From contig JAKQKE010000235.1 in assembly GCA_029560805.1 (NCBI GenBank), forward strand, positions 1 through 49,686: DNA of 49,686 bases, given 5' to 3'. Made by a program: the position numbers and the translations under genes. This stretch comes from Spirochaetota bacterium (GTDB lineage Bacteria; Spirochaetota; Spirochaetia; Treponematales; UBA12059). This document shows positions 16,251 to 26,100 of the stretch, piece by piece (positions within the stretch are counted from its first letter, which is position 1; the number at the start of each line of letters is the position of its first letter). The notes beneath the pieces are model-generated. The model worked only from the letters and a program-made list of their open reading frames with translations. It did not search any database and was not told the origin of the DNA.

Positions 16251-17507
16251 ATGTCGAAGGTATCGATCGTAGGAGCGTATAACACCAGGTTCGGCAACCT
16301 GGTCAAGAAGGACAAGGAGACCGGCGCCGTCTCCGACCTGGCCAGCCTCTACGAGCTCATGCTCGAGGCCGGCCAGGGCGCCCTCACGGACGCGGGCGTC
16401 CAGGCCGACGAAATAGGCGGCGTCTGGGTCGGCTCGTGCGCGCCCGGCCTCTTCGCGAACCAGGAGCACGTCGCGGCCTTCGCACCCGAGATCGACCCGG
16501 CCGGGCTACGGTTCAAGCCAATGACCCGCTGCGAGGACGCCTGCGCTTCCGGCTCGGTGGCGCTTTACGACGCGCTGTACGCCGTCGAGGCCGGTCGCGT
16601 CGGGGCGGCCCTCGTCGTCGGCGTCGAGAAGATGAACCTACTCGACACCGGGGGCGTGACCCACGCGCTCGCGACCTGCTCGTACTGGCCGGAGGAAGGC
16701 GCGAGGGGCATGACCTTCCCGAGCCTGTTCGCCGAGTACGCCAAGGGCTACCGCGACCGCTACGGCCTGGACGACGCCGCGCTCGCGCGCATGCTCGCCA
16801 GCGTCGCCGCCCTGTGCTACCGCAACGGCCTCGAGAACCCGCTGGCCCATTTCGGCAAGGGCGGCCCGTCCGACCGGCTGGGCCTGGTCAGCGCCGAGGC
16901 GATTCTCGCCCTGCCTCCGGAGAAGAACCCGATGATAGCCGAGCCGCTGCGCCTGCACGACTGCTCACTGGTCACCGACGGCGCCGCGGCCGTCGTCATC
17001 GTGGGCCCGGGCCATCCGGCGGTCAAGCGAGGCCGCGCCGTGCGCATCGCCGGCGTCGGGCACGCCAACGAGCGCATCGCCATCTCGAATAGGAAGAATA
17101 TGTACGAGCTGCAGGCCGCCAAGCGCGCGACGGCTCTGGCCTTCGCCGAAGCGGGCATCGGCTCCGGAGATGTGGACATAGCCGAGGTCCACGACTGTTT
17201 CACGATCAACCAGCTCCTGTGCACCGAGGCCCTCGGCCTGTCGGTCGATGGTCGCGCGGGCTACGACTACCTGGATGGGCGCTTCGGCCCGGACGACGAG
17301 GCGGCGGTCAACCTATCGGGCGGGCTCAAGGCCAAGGGCCACCCGGTCGGCGCCACGGGCGTCTCGATGCACGCCCTCGTCTACAAGCAGCTCGTCGGCG
17401 AGGCCATCGGCCTGGCGCCGTCGAAGACGCCAGAACTAGGGGTGACGCTGAACGTCGGAGGCAGCGCCGCCACGAACTGCGTCACCGTGCTGCGTCGCGA
17501 ACGCTAG
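16251..17507 (+). CDS. Thiolase, SCP-x type (acetyl-CoA acetyltransferase-like)
   Basis: A 418-aa thiolase of the SCP-x-like subfamily. The acyl-accepting Cys98 is in EDACASG. VHDCFT and GGLKAKGHPVGATG supply the His/Asn and pantetheine-loop motifs. The second cysteine of classical thiolases (CxG near the C-terminus) is replaced by GGSAATN, as in SCP-x thiolases. It would cleave a 3-ketoacyl-CoA to acetyl-CoA, or form one. It is the last gene of the TetR operon, starting 34 bases after the CoA-transferase. Its stop codon lies in an 11-base tandem repeat. Confidence 0.93.
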   Translation: MSKVSIVGAYNTRFGNLVKKDKETGAVSDLASLYELMLEAGQGALTDAGVQADEIGGVWVGSCAPGLFANQEHVAAFAPEIDPAGLRFKPMTRCEDACASGSVALYDALYAVEAGRVGAALVVGVEKMNLLDTGGVTHALATCSYWPEEGARGMTFPSLFAEYAKGYRDRYGLDDAALARMLASVAALCYRNGLENPLAHFGKGGPSDRLGLVSAEAILALPPEKNPMIAEPLRLHDCSLVTDGAAAVVIVGPGHPAVKRGRAVRIAGVGHANERIAISNRKNMYELQAAKRATALAFAEAGIGSGDVDIAEVHDCFTINQLLCTEALGLSVDGRAGYDYLDGRFGPDDEAAVNLSGGLKAKGHPVGATGVSMHALVYKQLVGEAIGLAPSKTPELGVTLNVGGSAATNCVTVLRRER

Positions 17508-17529
17508 GCGAACGCTAGGCGAACGCCAT
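17497..17529. repeat. 11-bp tandem repeat at convergent gene ends
   Basis: GCGAACGCTAG at 17497-17507 and 17508-17518, then GCGAACGCCAT at 17519-17529. The first unit contains the TAG stop of the thiolase. It lies in the short gap before the convergent P1 peptidase gene, like the 10-base array at 4195. Confidence 0.9.
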
Positions 17530-17536
17530 CCCGTGC

Positions 17537-18643
17537 CTAGCCGAGGCCCAGCTCCGATAGGGCGACGCGCTCATGCCCGTCGCGGCCGACGACCGTCTCG
17601 GCGCTGTACAGCGAGTCGAGCACGGCCGCCTCGACGCAGTCGGTGGCCGCCCTGAAGAGGGGGTCGAGCAGATCCTCGTGGAGCGTCGCCCGCGGGAGCG
17701 GGCCGCCCCCTGGCGGCGGATCATGCGGAACGGTATAGGCCGTGGAAAACGCCAGTGCCAGCTCGCCCGAGCCCCCGCCGATCACAGCGCCGGTTCGTGC
17801 CAGGCCGGAAGCAGCGCGCATGCACAGCCTTCGTAGCTGGCGCGAGTCCAGGGGGGCGTCCGTAGTCAGGACGACGATGACCGAGCCATCGCCGGGACTC
17901 CCGACGCCGGAGCCGTCGATAGCGGCCGCGCGTATCCGCGCGGCCGCGGGACCGCCGAGCGCCTCGATCTCCTTTCCGAGGAGCCTACCGTGAACCACGA
18001 AATCCGACAGGCGGCCAAAGTTGGTCAACGTGAGCGTGCCGACGGTATACGGCCGTCCATCGGCCAGCGCGACGCGGCTGGCGGTGCCGATGCCGCCCTT
18101 GAGTCCGTAGCAGCTCATGCCGCGGCCGGCCCCGACGGAGCCCCTGGCGAAGGCTCCGGCCGACGGGCCGCCGGCGCCGATCCGCAGCGACGCCTCCCGG
18201 GCGAACGAGCCAGAGCGGGCGAGCCGTATAGCCTCCGCTACGTGTTCCCTCGTCACGGCCCTGCGGCGCATGTCCGACAGGTAGCCGTCGTTGCACTCGA
18301 GCGCGACGACGTTGGCGCTACCGGTCTCCCGGGCGATGTCGGGGTTCTCCGCTAGTAGCAGGTCGAGGGCGCCGTCGACGCAGGCCGACATCGCGAAGGT
18401 ATTCGATAGCAGGATCGGCGACTCGACGACGCCGAGCTCCTCGACCTGCAAGAGCCCGACCGACTTGCCGAAGCCGTTGAAGACCCGGCAGGCGGCCGGC
18501 GCCTTGTCGCGGAAGAGGTTGCCCGCATGGGGTAGCACCGCGGTCACGCCGGTCTGCAGGCCGCCGTCGGCGATGGTCGCGTGCCCGACCGAGACGCCGG
18601 CCACGTCGACGATGGAGTCGGTCGGGCCCGCGTCCCGGGTCAT
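17537..18643 (-). CDS. P1 family peptidase (DmpA/L-aminopeptidase D-esterase type)
   Basis: A 368-aa Ntn-hydrolase of peptidase family S58. GVSVGHAT at the N-terminus, FNGFGKSVGL, the glycine-rich GAGRGMSCYGLKGGIGTASR segment and the autocleavage site GDG/SVIVVLTTDAPL (Gly-Ser bond, Ser becoming the nucleophile) are all visible, so a self-processed alpha/beta heteromer is expected. Family members release N-terminal L- or D-amino acids or beta-amino acids from amides and short peptides. The gene overlaps hutU by 4 bases (ATGA), so it is translated with the histidine-degradation enzymes; it may supply free histidine or act on histidine-containing dipeptides (inference). Confidence 0.93.
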   Translation of the reverse strand: MTRDAGPTDSIVDVAGVSVGHATIADGGLQTGVTAVLPHAGNLFRDKAPAACRVFNGFGKSVGLLQVEELGVVESPILLSNTFAMSACVDGALDLLLAENPDIARETGSANVVALECNDGYLSDMRRRAVTREHVAEAIRLARSGSFAREASLRIGAGGPSAGAFARGSVGAGRGMSCYGLKGGIGTASRVALADGRPYTVGTLTLTNFGRLSDFVVHGRLLGKEIEALGGPAAARIRAAAIDGSGVGSPGDGSVIVVLTTDAPLDSRQLRRLCMRAASGLARTGAVIGGGSGELALAFSTAYTVPHDPPPGGGPLPRATLHEDLLDPLFRAATDCVEAAVLDSLYSAETVVGRDGHERVALSELGLG

Positions 18644-20658
18644 GACCCGGAGCCCCCGAGCGCCGACTCGACGATGCGGTCGTCGGCGATGTACGGCAGC
18701 GTTATGGACCCGGAGCCGGAATAGACCTCGTTGTACTCGGCGCAGGTCGCCACGGCGTGCTCGTTGCGGGCCCAGGAACGTCGGGCGACCCCGCCCATCA
18801 CGTCCCAGGGCATCGCCATCGAGATGATGGCGTCGACTCGCTCGGAGCCGTCGAGCACGAGCCCGAAACCGCCGTTGACGCTCTTGCCTATGCCGACTCC
18901 GCCGCCGTTGTGCAGGGCGACGAGGCTCATGCCGCGCGCCGCGTCGCCGGCGAAGTTCTGAACGGCCATGTCGGCCATCACGTTGGAACCGTCCTTGATG
19001 TTGCTCGTCTCGCGGAAGGGGCTATCGGTGCCGCCGCAGTCATGGTGGTCGCGGCCGAGCATGACCGGGCCGATCTCGCCCTTCTTGACCATGTGGTTGA
19101 ACTCGAGGGCAATCTTGGTACGGCCGATCGCGTCCTGGTACAGGATACGCGCCTTCGTGCCGACGACGAGCCTATTCTTCTCCGCGTCCCGTATCCAGGC
19201 CCAGTTATCGCGGTCCTGCCCGCGTCGGTTCGGGTCGATGCAGGCCATCGCGGCGGCGTCGGTCTTGCGCAGGTCCTCGTCCTTGCCGGACAGGCAGACC
19301 CAGCGGAACGGCCCGTAGCCGTAGTCGAACAGTTCCGGCCCCAGGATGTCCTCGACGTAGCTCGGGAAGACGAAGCCGTCCTTCTCGTCGACGCCGTTCT
19401 TGGAGACCTCGCGCACGCCGGCGTCGTAGACCGCCTTGAGGAACGAGTTTCCGTAGTCGAAGAAGTAGGTACCCTTGCCGGTCAAGCGCCCGATCACGTC
19501 GAAGTGACGGCGCAGGCTCTCGTCGACGAGGGAGCGGAACCGGGCCGGATCCTCCGCCAGCAGGCGGGTGCGCTCCTCGAACGAGACGCCCGCGGGGCAG
19601 TACCCGCCCTCGTACGCGGCGTGGCAGCTCGTCTGGTCGGACAGGAGGTCGATCCGCACGCCGTGGGAGTCGGCGTACTCGAGCAGGTCGACGATATTGC
19701 CTAGGTAGGCGACCGCTATCGGCTCCCCCTTCGAACGGGCCTCCTCCGCCCGGGCGAAGGCGCCGGCCACCGTTTTCTCGACGCGGTCGACCCAGCCCTG
19801 GGAATGCCTCGTGACGACGCGGCTCTCGTCGACCTCGGCGATTATGGAGCTGGCCCCGGCTATGACGGCGGCCTTGCCCTGGGCGCCGGACATGCCGCCA
19901 AGGCCGGACGAGACGAACAGCTTGCCGCGGAGGTCGCCGTCACGCGCGACCCCCAGCTTGAGGCGGCCGGCGTTGAGCAGCGTATTGAAGGTACCGTGGA
20001 CGATGCCCTGCGGGCCTATGTACATCCAGCCGCCGGCGGTCATCTGGCCGTAGTTGGCCACGCCGAGGGCCGCCGCGTGGTTGAAGTCCTTCTGATTGTC
20101 GAACATGCCTATCATCAGGCCGTTCGTGATTACGACGCGCGGCGCCAGCTCGTGGCTCTTGAACAGGCCGAGCGGATGGCCGGACTCGATGACGAGGGTC
20201 GTCGACTGGTCGAGCCGCTCGAGGTACTGCCTGATGAGCCGGTACTGCATCCAGTTCTGGCAGACCTGGCCGGTCTCGCCGTAGGTGACGAGCTCGTAGG
20301 GATAGAGGGCCACGTCGAAGTCGAGGTTATTGTCGATCATCACCTGGAAGGCCCTACCCTCGACGCAGGCGCCGGCGTAGGCGTCTATCGGCTTGCCGTA
20401 GAGCCTGCCCTCCGGCCTGAAGCGATAACCGTAGATGCGGCCCCGCTCCCGGAGCTCATCGGCGAACTCGGGGGCCAGGCGCGCGTGCCATCGCTCGGGC
20501 ACGTAGCGGAGGGCGTTTTTGACGGCGAGCGCCTCCTGGGCTCTCGTCAGGCGGGCCTCGCGCCGAGGCGCACGGCGGATGCCGTCCTCGAACACGGGAT
20601 CGGGCGGCAACTCGTCGAAATCCAGCCTCAGGCCTCCGGCTCTATCGTTCGTGACCAT
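18640..20658 (-). CDS. hutU: Urocanate hydratase (long form)
   Basis: A 672-aa urocanase, converting urocanate to 4-imidazolone-5-propionate with tightly bound NAD+. The start at 20658 follows GAGGAGATACC. GQMTAGGWMYIGPQGIVHGT, SGLGGMSGAQ (dinucleotide-binding region), DQTSCHAAYEGGY, the active-site cysteine region LGRDHHDCGGTDSPFRET and the C-terminal ALHNGGGVGIGKS are typical. Most bacterial HutU proteins are about 555 aa; this is the longer type whose length is like that of animal UROC1, with an extended N-terminus and an insertion around residues 430-500. It lies 79 bases after hutH and overlaps the peptidase gene. Confidence 0.97.
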   Translation of the reverse strand: MVTNDRAGGLRLDFDELPPDPVFEDGIRRAPRREARLTRAQEALAVKNALRYVPERWHARLAPEFADELRERGRIYGYRFRPEGRLYGKPIDAYAGACVEGRAFQVMIDNNLDFDVALYPYELVTYGETGQVCQNWMQYRLIRQYLERLDQSTTLVIESGHPLGLFKSHELAPRVVITNGLMIGMFDNQKDFNHAAALGVANYGQMTAGGWMYIGPQGIVHGTFNTLLNAGRLKLGVARDGDLRGKLFVSSGLGGMSGAQGKAAVIAGASSIIAEVDESRVVTRHSQGWVDRVEKTVAGAFARAEEARSKGEPIAVAYLGNIVDLLEYADSHGVRIDLLSDQTSCHAAYEGGYCPAGVSFEERTRLLAEDPARFRSLVDESLRRHFDVIGRLTGKGTYFFDYGNSFLKAVYDAGVREVSKNGVDEKDGFVFPSYVEDILGPELFDYGYGPFRWVCLSGKDEDLRKTDAAAMACIDPNRRGQDRDNWAWIRDAEKNRLVVGTKARILYQDAIGRTKIALEFNHMVKKGEIGPVMLGRDHHDCGGTDSPFRETSNIKDGSNVMADMAVQNFAGDAARGMSLVALHNGGGVGIGKSVNGGFGLVLDGSERVDAIISMAMPWDVMGGVARRSWARNEHAVATCAEYNEVYSGSGSITLPYIADDRIVESALGGSGS

Positions 20659-20737
20659 GGTATCTCCTCGCATCGCAGTCTATCCATCATAGCACCCCCG
20701 GCGATGGCTGAACAGAACGCCCGCCGGCGATAACCCC

Positions 20738-22291
20738 TCAGCCGACGGACGCGAATCCCATCGCCGCCTCGGCGGCTGCCAGCGCTGCCCCGTCGGACAC
20801 GAGGGCTTCGGCGGCCTTGATGTCGTCCTGCATCACGCGGTCCCGCTCGACCATCGGCGCCACCGAGCGCAGGGCGCGGTACGCGGCCCTCGTGGCGGGC
20901 GAGAGGCCGTCCGGGCCGCCGAGCAGGTCGATGGCCTGGCACGCGGCCAGCAGCTCGAGGGCCAGCACCGTCCTGGCGTTGCCGAGTATCTCGCGCGCCT
21001 TACGTGCCGCTATCGTCCCCATGGAGACATGGTCTTCCTGGTTGGCGCTCGACGGTATCGAGTCGACGCTGGCCGGATGGGCAAGGACCTTGTTCTCGGA
21101 GACGAGCGAGGCGGCGGTATACTGCACGATCATGAAACCGGAGTTCAGGCCGCCATCCCGTACGAGGAAGGCGGGCAGGCCGTTCGACAGGGCCGGGTTG
21201 ACGAGGCGCTCGAGGCGGCGCTCCGACACGTTGGCCAGCTCGGCGAGAGCGATGCCCAGGAAGTCCATCGCGAGCGCTACCGGCTGGCCGTGGAAGTTGC
21301 CGCCGGAGATGATGTCGCCGCCCGATGGGTCGTCGGGGTTGGCGAAGATAAGCGGGTTATCGGTCGCGGCGTTCAGCTCCCGCGACACCGCGTCGACGAC
21401 GTAGCGTATGGCGTCGCGCGAGGCGCCGTGGACCTGCGGCACGCAGCGCAGGGCGTAGGCGTCCTGAACGCGTTCCTGACCCTGCCTGGTCGTATACGAC
21501 GAGCCGTCGAGCAGGGCGCGGAGGCGGGCCGCGCAGGCTATCTGGCCCGGCTGCCCGCGTACCTCGTGCACGCGCGGGTCGTAGGCGTCGACGATACCGC
21601 GTAGCGCCTGCGAGGTCAGCGCCGCCACCACGTCGGCGGTCAGCGCCAGCCGCTCGGCGTCGTAGGCGGCGAGCGCGGCGAGGGCGGTCATGCATTGGGT
21701 GCCGTTGATGAGCGCGAGGCCCTCCTTGGCGGCGAGCTCGACCGGTGCCAGACCTGCGCCGGCGAGCGCCTCGGCGGACGACATCCGCCTTCCCTTATAG
21801 CAACACTCCCCCATACCGCAGAGAGCTATGGCGACATGGGACAAGGGGGCGAGGTCGCCCGATGCGCCGAGGGAGCCTTTCTCGGGCACCACCGGCGTCA
21901 CGCCGGTGTTCAGCATGTCGAGCAGGGCCTGGGCGGTGGACAGCCTAGCCCCAGAGTTGCCCACGGCGAGGGCGTTGACGCGCAGGAGCATCATCGCTCG
22001 GACCACCTCCTCGGGGAGCGGGTCGCCGACGCCGACCGCATGGCTCATGATGAGGTTCCGCTGGAGCTCGGCGTTGCTCTCCCGGCTGATGACGACGTCG
22101 CAGAACTTTCCGAAGCCGGTCGTAATACCGTAGCGTATCAGCGACTCGTCGACGCAGCGCTCGACGACGGCCCTGGAGGCCTGCATCCTCGGGATAGCTT
22201 CCCGCGCCAGTTCGGCCTTCGCGCCGAAACGGGCCGCCAGCGCGACGTCGCCTATGGCAAGCCCTCGTCCGTCAAGCACTATAGTCTTCAT
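20738..22291 (-). CDS. hutH: Histidine ammonia-lyase
   Basis: A 517-aa lyase that deaminates L-histidine to urocanate. The MIO prosthetic group arises from Ala143-Ser144-Gly145 in GSLGASGDLAPLSH. YGITTGFGKF near residue 54, the QDAYALRCVPQVHG region and NPLIF and EDHVSMG motifs complete the active site. The start at 22291 (MKTIVLDG) has GAAGAGG upstream; the longer open frame is not supported. It is the first gene of the hutH-hutU-peptidase operon. Confidence 0.98.
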   Translation of the reverse strand: MKTIVLDGRGLAIGDVALAARFGAKAELAREAIPRMQASRAVVERCVDESLIRYGITTGFGKFCDVVISRESNAELQRNLIMSHAVGVGDPLPEEVVRAMMLLRVNALAVGNSGARLSTAQALLDMLNTGVTPVVPEKGSLGASGDLAPLSHVAIALCGMGECCYKGRRMSSAEALAGAGLAPVELAAKEGLALINGTQCMTALAALAAYDAERLALTADVVAALTSQALRGIVDAYDPRVHEVRGQPGQIACAARLRALLDGSSYTTRQGQERVQDAYALRCVPQVHGASRDAIRYVVDAVSRELNAATDNPLIFANPDDPSGGDIISGGNFHGQPVALAMDFLGIALAELANVSERRLERLVNPALSNGLPAFLVRDGGLNSGFMIVQYTAASLVSENKVLAHPASVDSIPSSANQEDHVSMGTIAARKAREILGNARTVLALELLAACQAIDLLGGPDGLSPATRAAYRALRSVAPMVERDRVMQDDIKAAEALVSDGAALAAAEAAMGFASVG

Positions 22292-22351
22292 CGGGAACCT
22301 CTTCCGGGCCCCGCCTCGCGCGGGACCGCGTCTCAAGCTGGATCGGGCCGC

Positions 22352-22357
22352 AGTATA
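22352..22357 (-). promoter_or_regulatory. Extended -10 promoter candidate for hutH
   Basis: On the minus strand TGGTATACT provides an extended -10 (TGn plus TATACT) about 60 bases before the hutH start. No convincing -35 is seen, as expected for this promoter class. Confidence 0.5.
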
Positions 22358-22411
22358 CCACGGGGCAGAGGCCGGGGCGAGGCGTCGAGGCGATTCTATC
22401 GAGCGCGGCGC

Positions 22412-22996
22412 TCATAGCCCGAGCAGACTGAACACGGCCGACCAGAATTCGTCCTCGGCGAGTCGTCCCTCGAGCCTGGCCTTGACGAAGGCCCGTAGCT
22501 CCGGCGAGAAGGCCTGCCAGTACTTGTCCTGCCAGGCGTCGAGGCCCTCCCATAGCTCCCGCTGCCTCGAGGGCGGCATCAGCCCGAGCGAGTAGTCGAC
22601 GAAGTCCCTGACCATCATCGCGACGGCCTCGGGCGGCAGGCTGTCGGCCGCTGGAACGTCCCGGGCTCCCGACGAAGGGTCGGACCTGTCGGGCAGGCAT
22701 TCGTCGAGCAGCGCCTCGATCTGCTCGTCGGTCGCGCCGGGCTCCTTCTGGCGAACGAGGCGGGCCACGTAGTCGCGCAGGGTGTCGCGCAGCCCGTCCA
22801 GGCTACGGCCGACGCCCTCCTGGACCGAGGCGGCCATCTTATCAGCCAGGGCGCCGGGATTGAGACCGCCAAGCCCGGCGTACTTGCCCATATCCCGCCG
22901 CCTGCGCTCGCAGGCCTTGGCGAGGACCTCGAACTCGGACGGGTCCGCCCGGTTCAGGATGAAGTCGAGCGCCGCTTCCAATTCTTTCCTGGACAT
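22412..22996 (-). CDS. Conserved-looking hypothetical helical protein
   Basis: A 194-aa protein that I do not recognise. The start at 22996 (MSRKELEAALDFIL) is chosen over the open frame to 23137 because the upstream part reads like untranslated DNA and an extended -10 lies directly before it. It has no signal peptide and no membrane span. It is rich in Leu, Ala, Arg, Asp and Glu and predicted almost all-helical, with a central flexible segment (DRSDPSSGARDVPAADS, about residues 103-119) between two helical halves. The C-terminal half has aromatic-rich ELWEGLDAWQDKYWQAF. It sits between hutH and the divergent 1157-aa gene, but has its own promoter. Confidence 0.75.
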   Translation of the reverse strand: MSRKELEAALDFILNRADPSEFEVLAKACERRRRDMGKYAGLGGLNPGALADKMAASVQEGVGRSLDGLRDTLRDYVARLVRQKEPGATDEQIEALLDECLPDRSDPSSGARDVPAADSLPPEAVAMMVRDFVDYSLGLMPPSRQRELWEGLDAWQDKYWQAFSPELRAFVKARLEGRLAEDEFWSAVFSLLGL

Positions 22997-23002
22997 AACG
23001 CC

Positions 23003-23008
23003 ACTATA
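23003..23008 (-). promoter_or_regulatory. Extended -10 of the 194-aa gene (leaderless start?)
   Basis: On the minus strand TGGTATAGT lies with only 6 bases between the box and the ATG at 22996, and there is no Shine-Dalgarno sequence. A transcript from here would begin at or next to the start codon. Confidence 0.5.
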
Positions 23009-23137
23009 CCATCGTTCGATCGCCGAGTCTGTCGTCGACCGGGCGACTAGGCGCCCTCCTGGCAAAAAGTCGTCGTTCATACTACGATGGACCGGAGGCC
23101 CTGACGGCCCGTCCCATACGCATGAACGGAGGCTCAT

Positions 23138-26100
23138 ATGCCGGCAAAACGAGACTTCGGAGTCACCCTGGATCGACGCTCGCCGTCGGAACGGGGAAGG
23201 CTCATCGCATACATCAACCTGAAGCTATCGGCACTGGGCCTCCCGGTCTACGGCAAGGAAGGTACCGCGTTCCTTGAGCTGGCCAGCGACATGTTGCTCA
23301 ACTACCGGGAGAAGGCGCGGCTGCTCGCCGACTATCTCCCTCCGGCAGACGCGCGCATCCAGGCGTTCCTCGACTCGTACCTGGCCGACCTGCCCGACGG
23401 CGAGGCGCCTCGCCTGCCCTCGAACACGCTGACGCTCGACCGGTACGGCATGGCCAGGGAGCTGTCGCTGCCGCCGGACGCCCACGAGTACCGCTCTCCC
23501 ACGATGTCGTCGTATAGGATACGTAACGGTATCCTCCATAATCCCAAGAACGACCGGCGCACGACCAAGGGCGTCTTCCATATAGCCGAAGGCGGCCTGC
23601 CGGTCCCGCTCGACAAGCTGGCCGTGCCCAAGCTAGCCTTCGCCAGAATGCTTACCGCCGCGCTGGCCCCCCCGGATGAACTCCTCGTCCTACCGTTCAC
23701 GGCGCAGGAGGCGGAACCAGCCCGCTGCTTCCTGTCCCTCCTGATGCGGCCTACGGTACGGCCCGAGGTGCCCGGCCTCTACGAGGAACGGTCGATGGAG
23801 ACGCGCTTCTTCGCCCCGGCCTCGCTCGCGGCCAACCTCGACTTCGTCGAGAGCATTTTCGGCAACTCGGGCGACCCCTACGTCTCGGCCAACGACGCCG
23901 CGCTCGACCCGCTCCATTGGTCGGGCCACACCGGCTGCGTCATCCTGGCCACGCACCTGGTCGGCATGCCCAAGAAGGCGCTCGGCCTGCCATCCTGGGA
24001 CGAAGCCACCGAGCGCCAGAGGCGCGACGGCATGGCCTGGAAGGATCCGTCCGAACCGTACAACGGCGGCCAGCCGTTCAAGCTCTGCGCCCGCGACGAG
24101 CGCGGTGTCATCGTCACCATCATCGCGGATAACTACTTCGGGTACTCCAAGAAGGAGATCAAGACGCAGATCTCCTACTCGTCGAACCTGCTCGGCCTGA
24201 CCGAGGAGGAGCACGCCGGTGGCGCCCTCGTGCTGCCCAGCTTCAATCTCGGCAACCGCTTCGTGCCCGACACCAACCTGCGCTCCAAGGGCCAACGCTT
24301 CGACGACGTGGTGCGCCTGCTCGGCGACCGCATCGAGCTACGGCCGGAAGGCTACGCGATCGACGCGGTCTTCCCGAGCGTGGTCTACCTGCCCGAGGAC
24401 GCCGTACTGTCCATCGACGCCCAGAAGGCGACCTGGCGGCGCGACGGCGTCGAGCAGAGCCTGCGTATCCTGCCCGGCGAGACCTACGTGCACCCGACCG
24501 GCTACCGCATCGCCATGAACCAGCACCCGAAGACCGGCGCCTGGCGGCTCGTGGGCACCCAGGCCGACGGCCTCCTGTGCCACAAGCCGTGCACGGTCTC
24601 GGGCGGCGGCAAGTCCGAGATCTCCAAGCAGATCACCGACGCCATGAGCGACGGCCCCATCGTCACCGGCGATTTCGCCGCCGACATGGCCATGGTCAGG
24701 GAGGTCATCGAGTATCCCTACGGCACCCGCTTCAAGGATCCCGGGGAGAACCACGGCTCCGCCAGCCGGTCGATCCTATCGGACAAGCGTTCGCTCGGTA
24801 GCGTCATCAAGCTGCTGTCGCCTTCCGAGCTGTACACCGAAGCGTACAACGCGTGGCTGGCCTCGATCCCCGAGCGCGTCAAGGCGCTCGTCTTCCTGGT
24901 CAAGCGCTTCTACCGCCCGGAGTGGGGCGACGACTGGGCCGGCCATTTCTCCACCGACGTCGTCAACGGAGCGGCCGGCAACGTGGTCAAGTACGACGGA
25001 CGGCCGGTCCAGGGTTCGTATCTGCGCGTCGGCTTCACGCCCGACGGCGCCAGGTCCATCCACAAGCTCAGGCAGGACTACATGCCGGCCGCGAAGATCC
25101 AGTGGGAGGACGACATCACCGCCTCGGTCGTCGCGCCGGCGTCCGCCCTATCGGGCCTGCCCGACGACGTCCGCGGGGCGTCGGTGAAATTCGTCAAGAA
25201 TTGCGAAGCCAGGTTCTTCCAGCGGCCCGACGACGCCATCCATCGCGGCTACGACAAACAGGCCGAGGCCGACATGGCGCGGCCGGACAACTTCATCTCG
25301 AACTTCGAGCCGCTGTCGCGGGCCAAGGCCAAGGAGATGGTCGAACGCACCGTGGAGCTGTCCGAGTACACCGAACCCATGCGCGAGATGATAGTCGGCG
25401 CCGAGAGCGACGACAGGTTCCGCTGGTTCGTCGTCTCGTCCAAACCCCGGCTCGTGGACGGCAAGCCGTCGAAGAACCCGCGCTACCTGCAACTGGACCG
25501 CAACTACGCGGAGCCGCTCGAACGCTACCTGGCGGACGTCGGGGCCAGGCTGTTCCGCATGGTCAAGTCCGACGCGCCGGTCTATTACCCGGTCGGTGCC
25601 ATCCTGCCCGGCAGGCGCAACAACCCGCCCGAGCCGGAGGCGGGCATCAGGCCGCTGGCCGTCTACGGCCCGGTTCATTATCAGGAACTGCCCGAGCTGT
25701 TCATGGACTTCATCTGCTCCCTGACCGGCAAGAGCCCGTCCACGACGGGGGCCGGATCCGAGGGAGCGCTGACCAAGGGCCCGTTCAACTCGCTGACGCC
25801 GACCTCCGACCTGAACAACGCACTGCTCGGCTTCATACTCGGGGGCTACGATGGTTTCTCGACGGCCGCCGGATACATAGGCCACAAGTACCGCGTCGAA
25901 CACGACATCTCGCTGCTCGTGCCCGAGCTGTGGGCCAGATTGACTCCCGAGGAGCGCGACCCGGCCTTCCTGATCGAGAGCGGCTACCTCGAGCGCGTCG
26001 AGGACTTCGAGCATGGCGGCCGAACCGTACCCGCGGGCCGCCTCGGCTGGCGCGTCACACCGCTGTTCGCGTCCCACTTCCTCGGCCGCATCTTCGACGC

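Noticed and set aside
23045-23137. Promoter for the plus-strand hut/pxp operon
   Set aside because: CATACT near 23079 is a possible -10, but no acceptable -35 or extended -10 accompanies it, so I did not list it.
25148-26077. 309-aa minus-strand ORF opposite the PEPCK-like gene
   Set aside because: Antisense shadow of a secure gene, typical of long GC-rich coding DNA.
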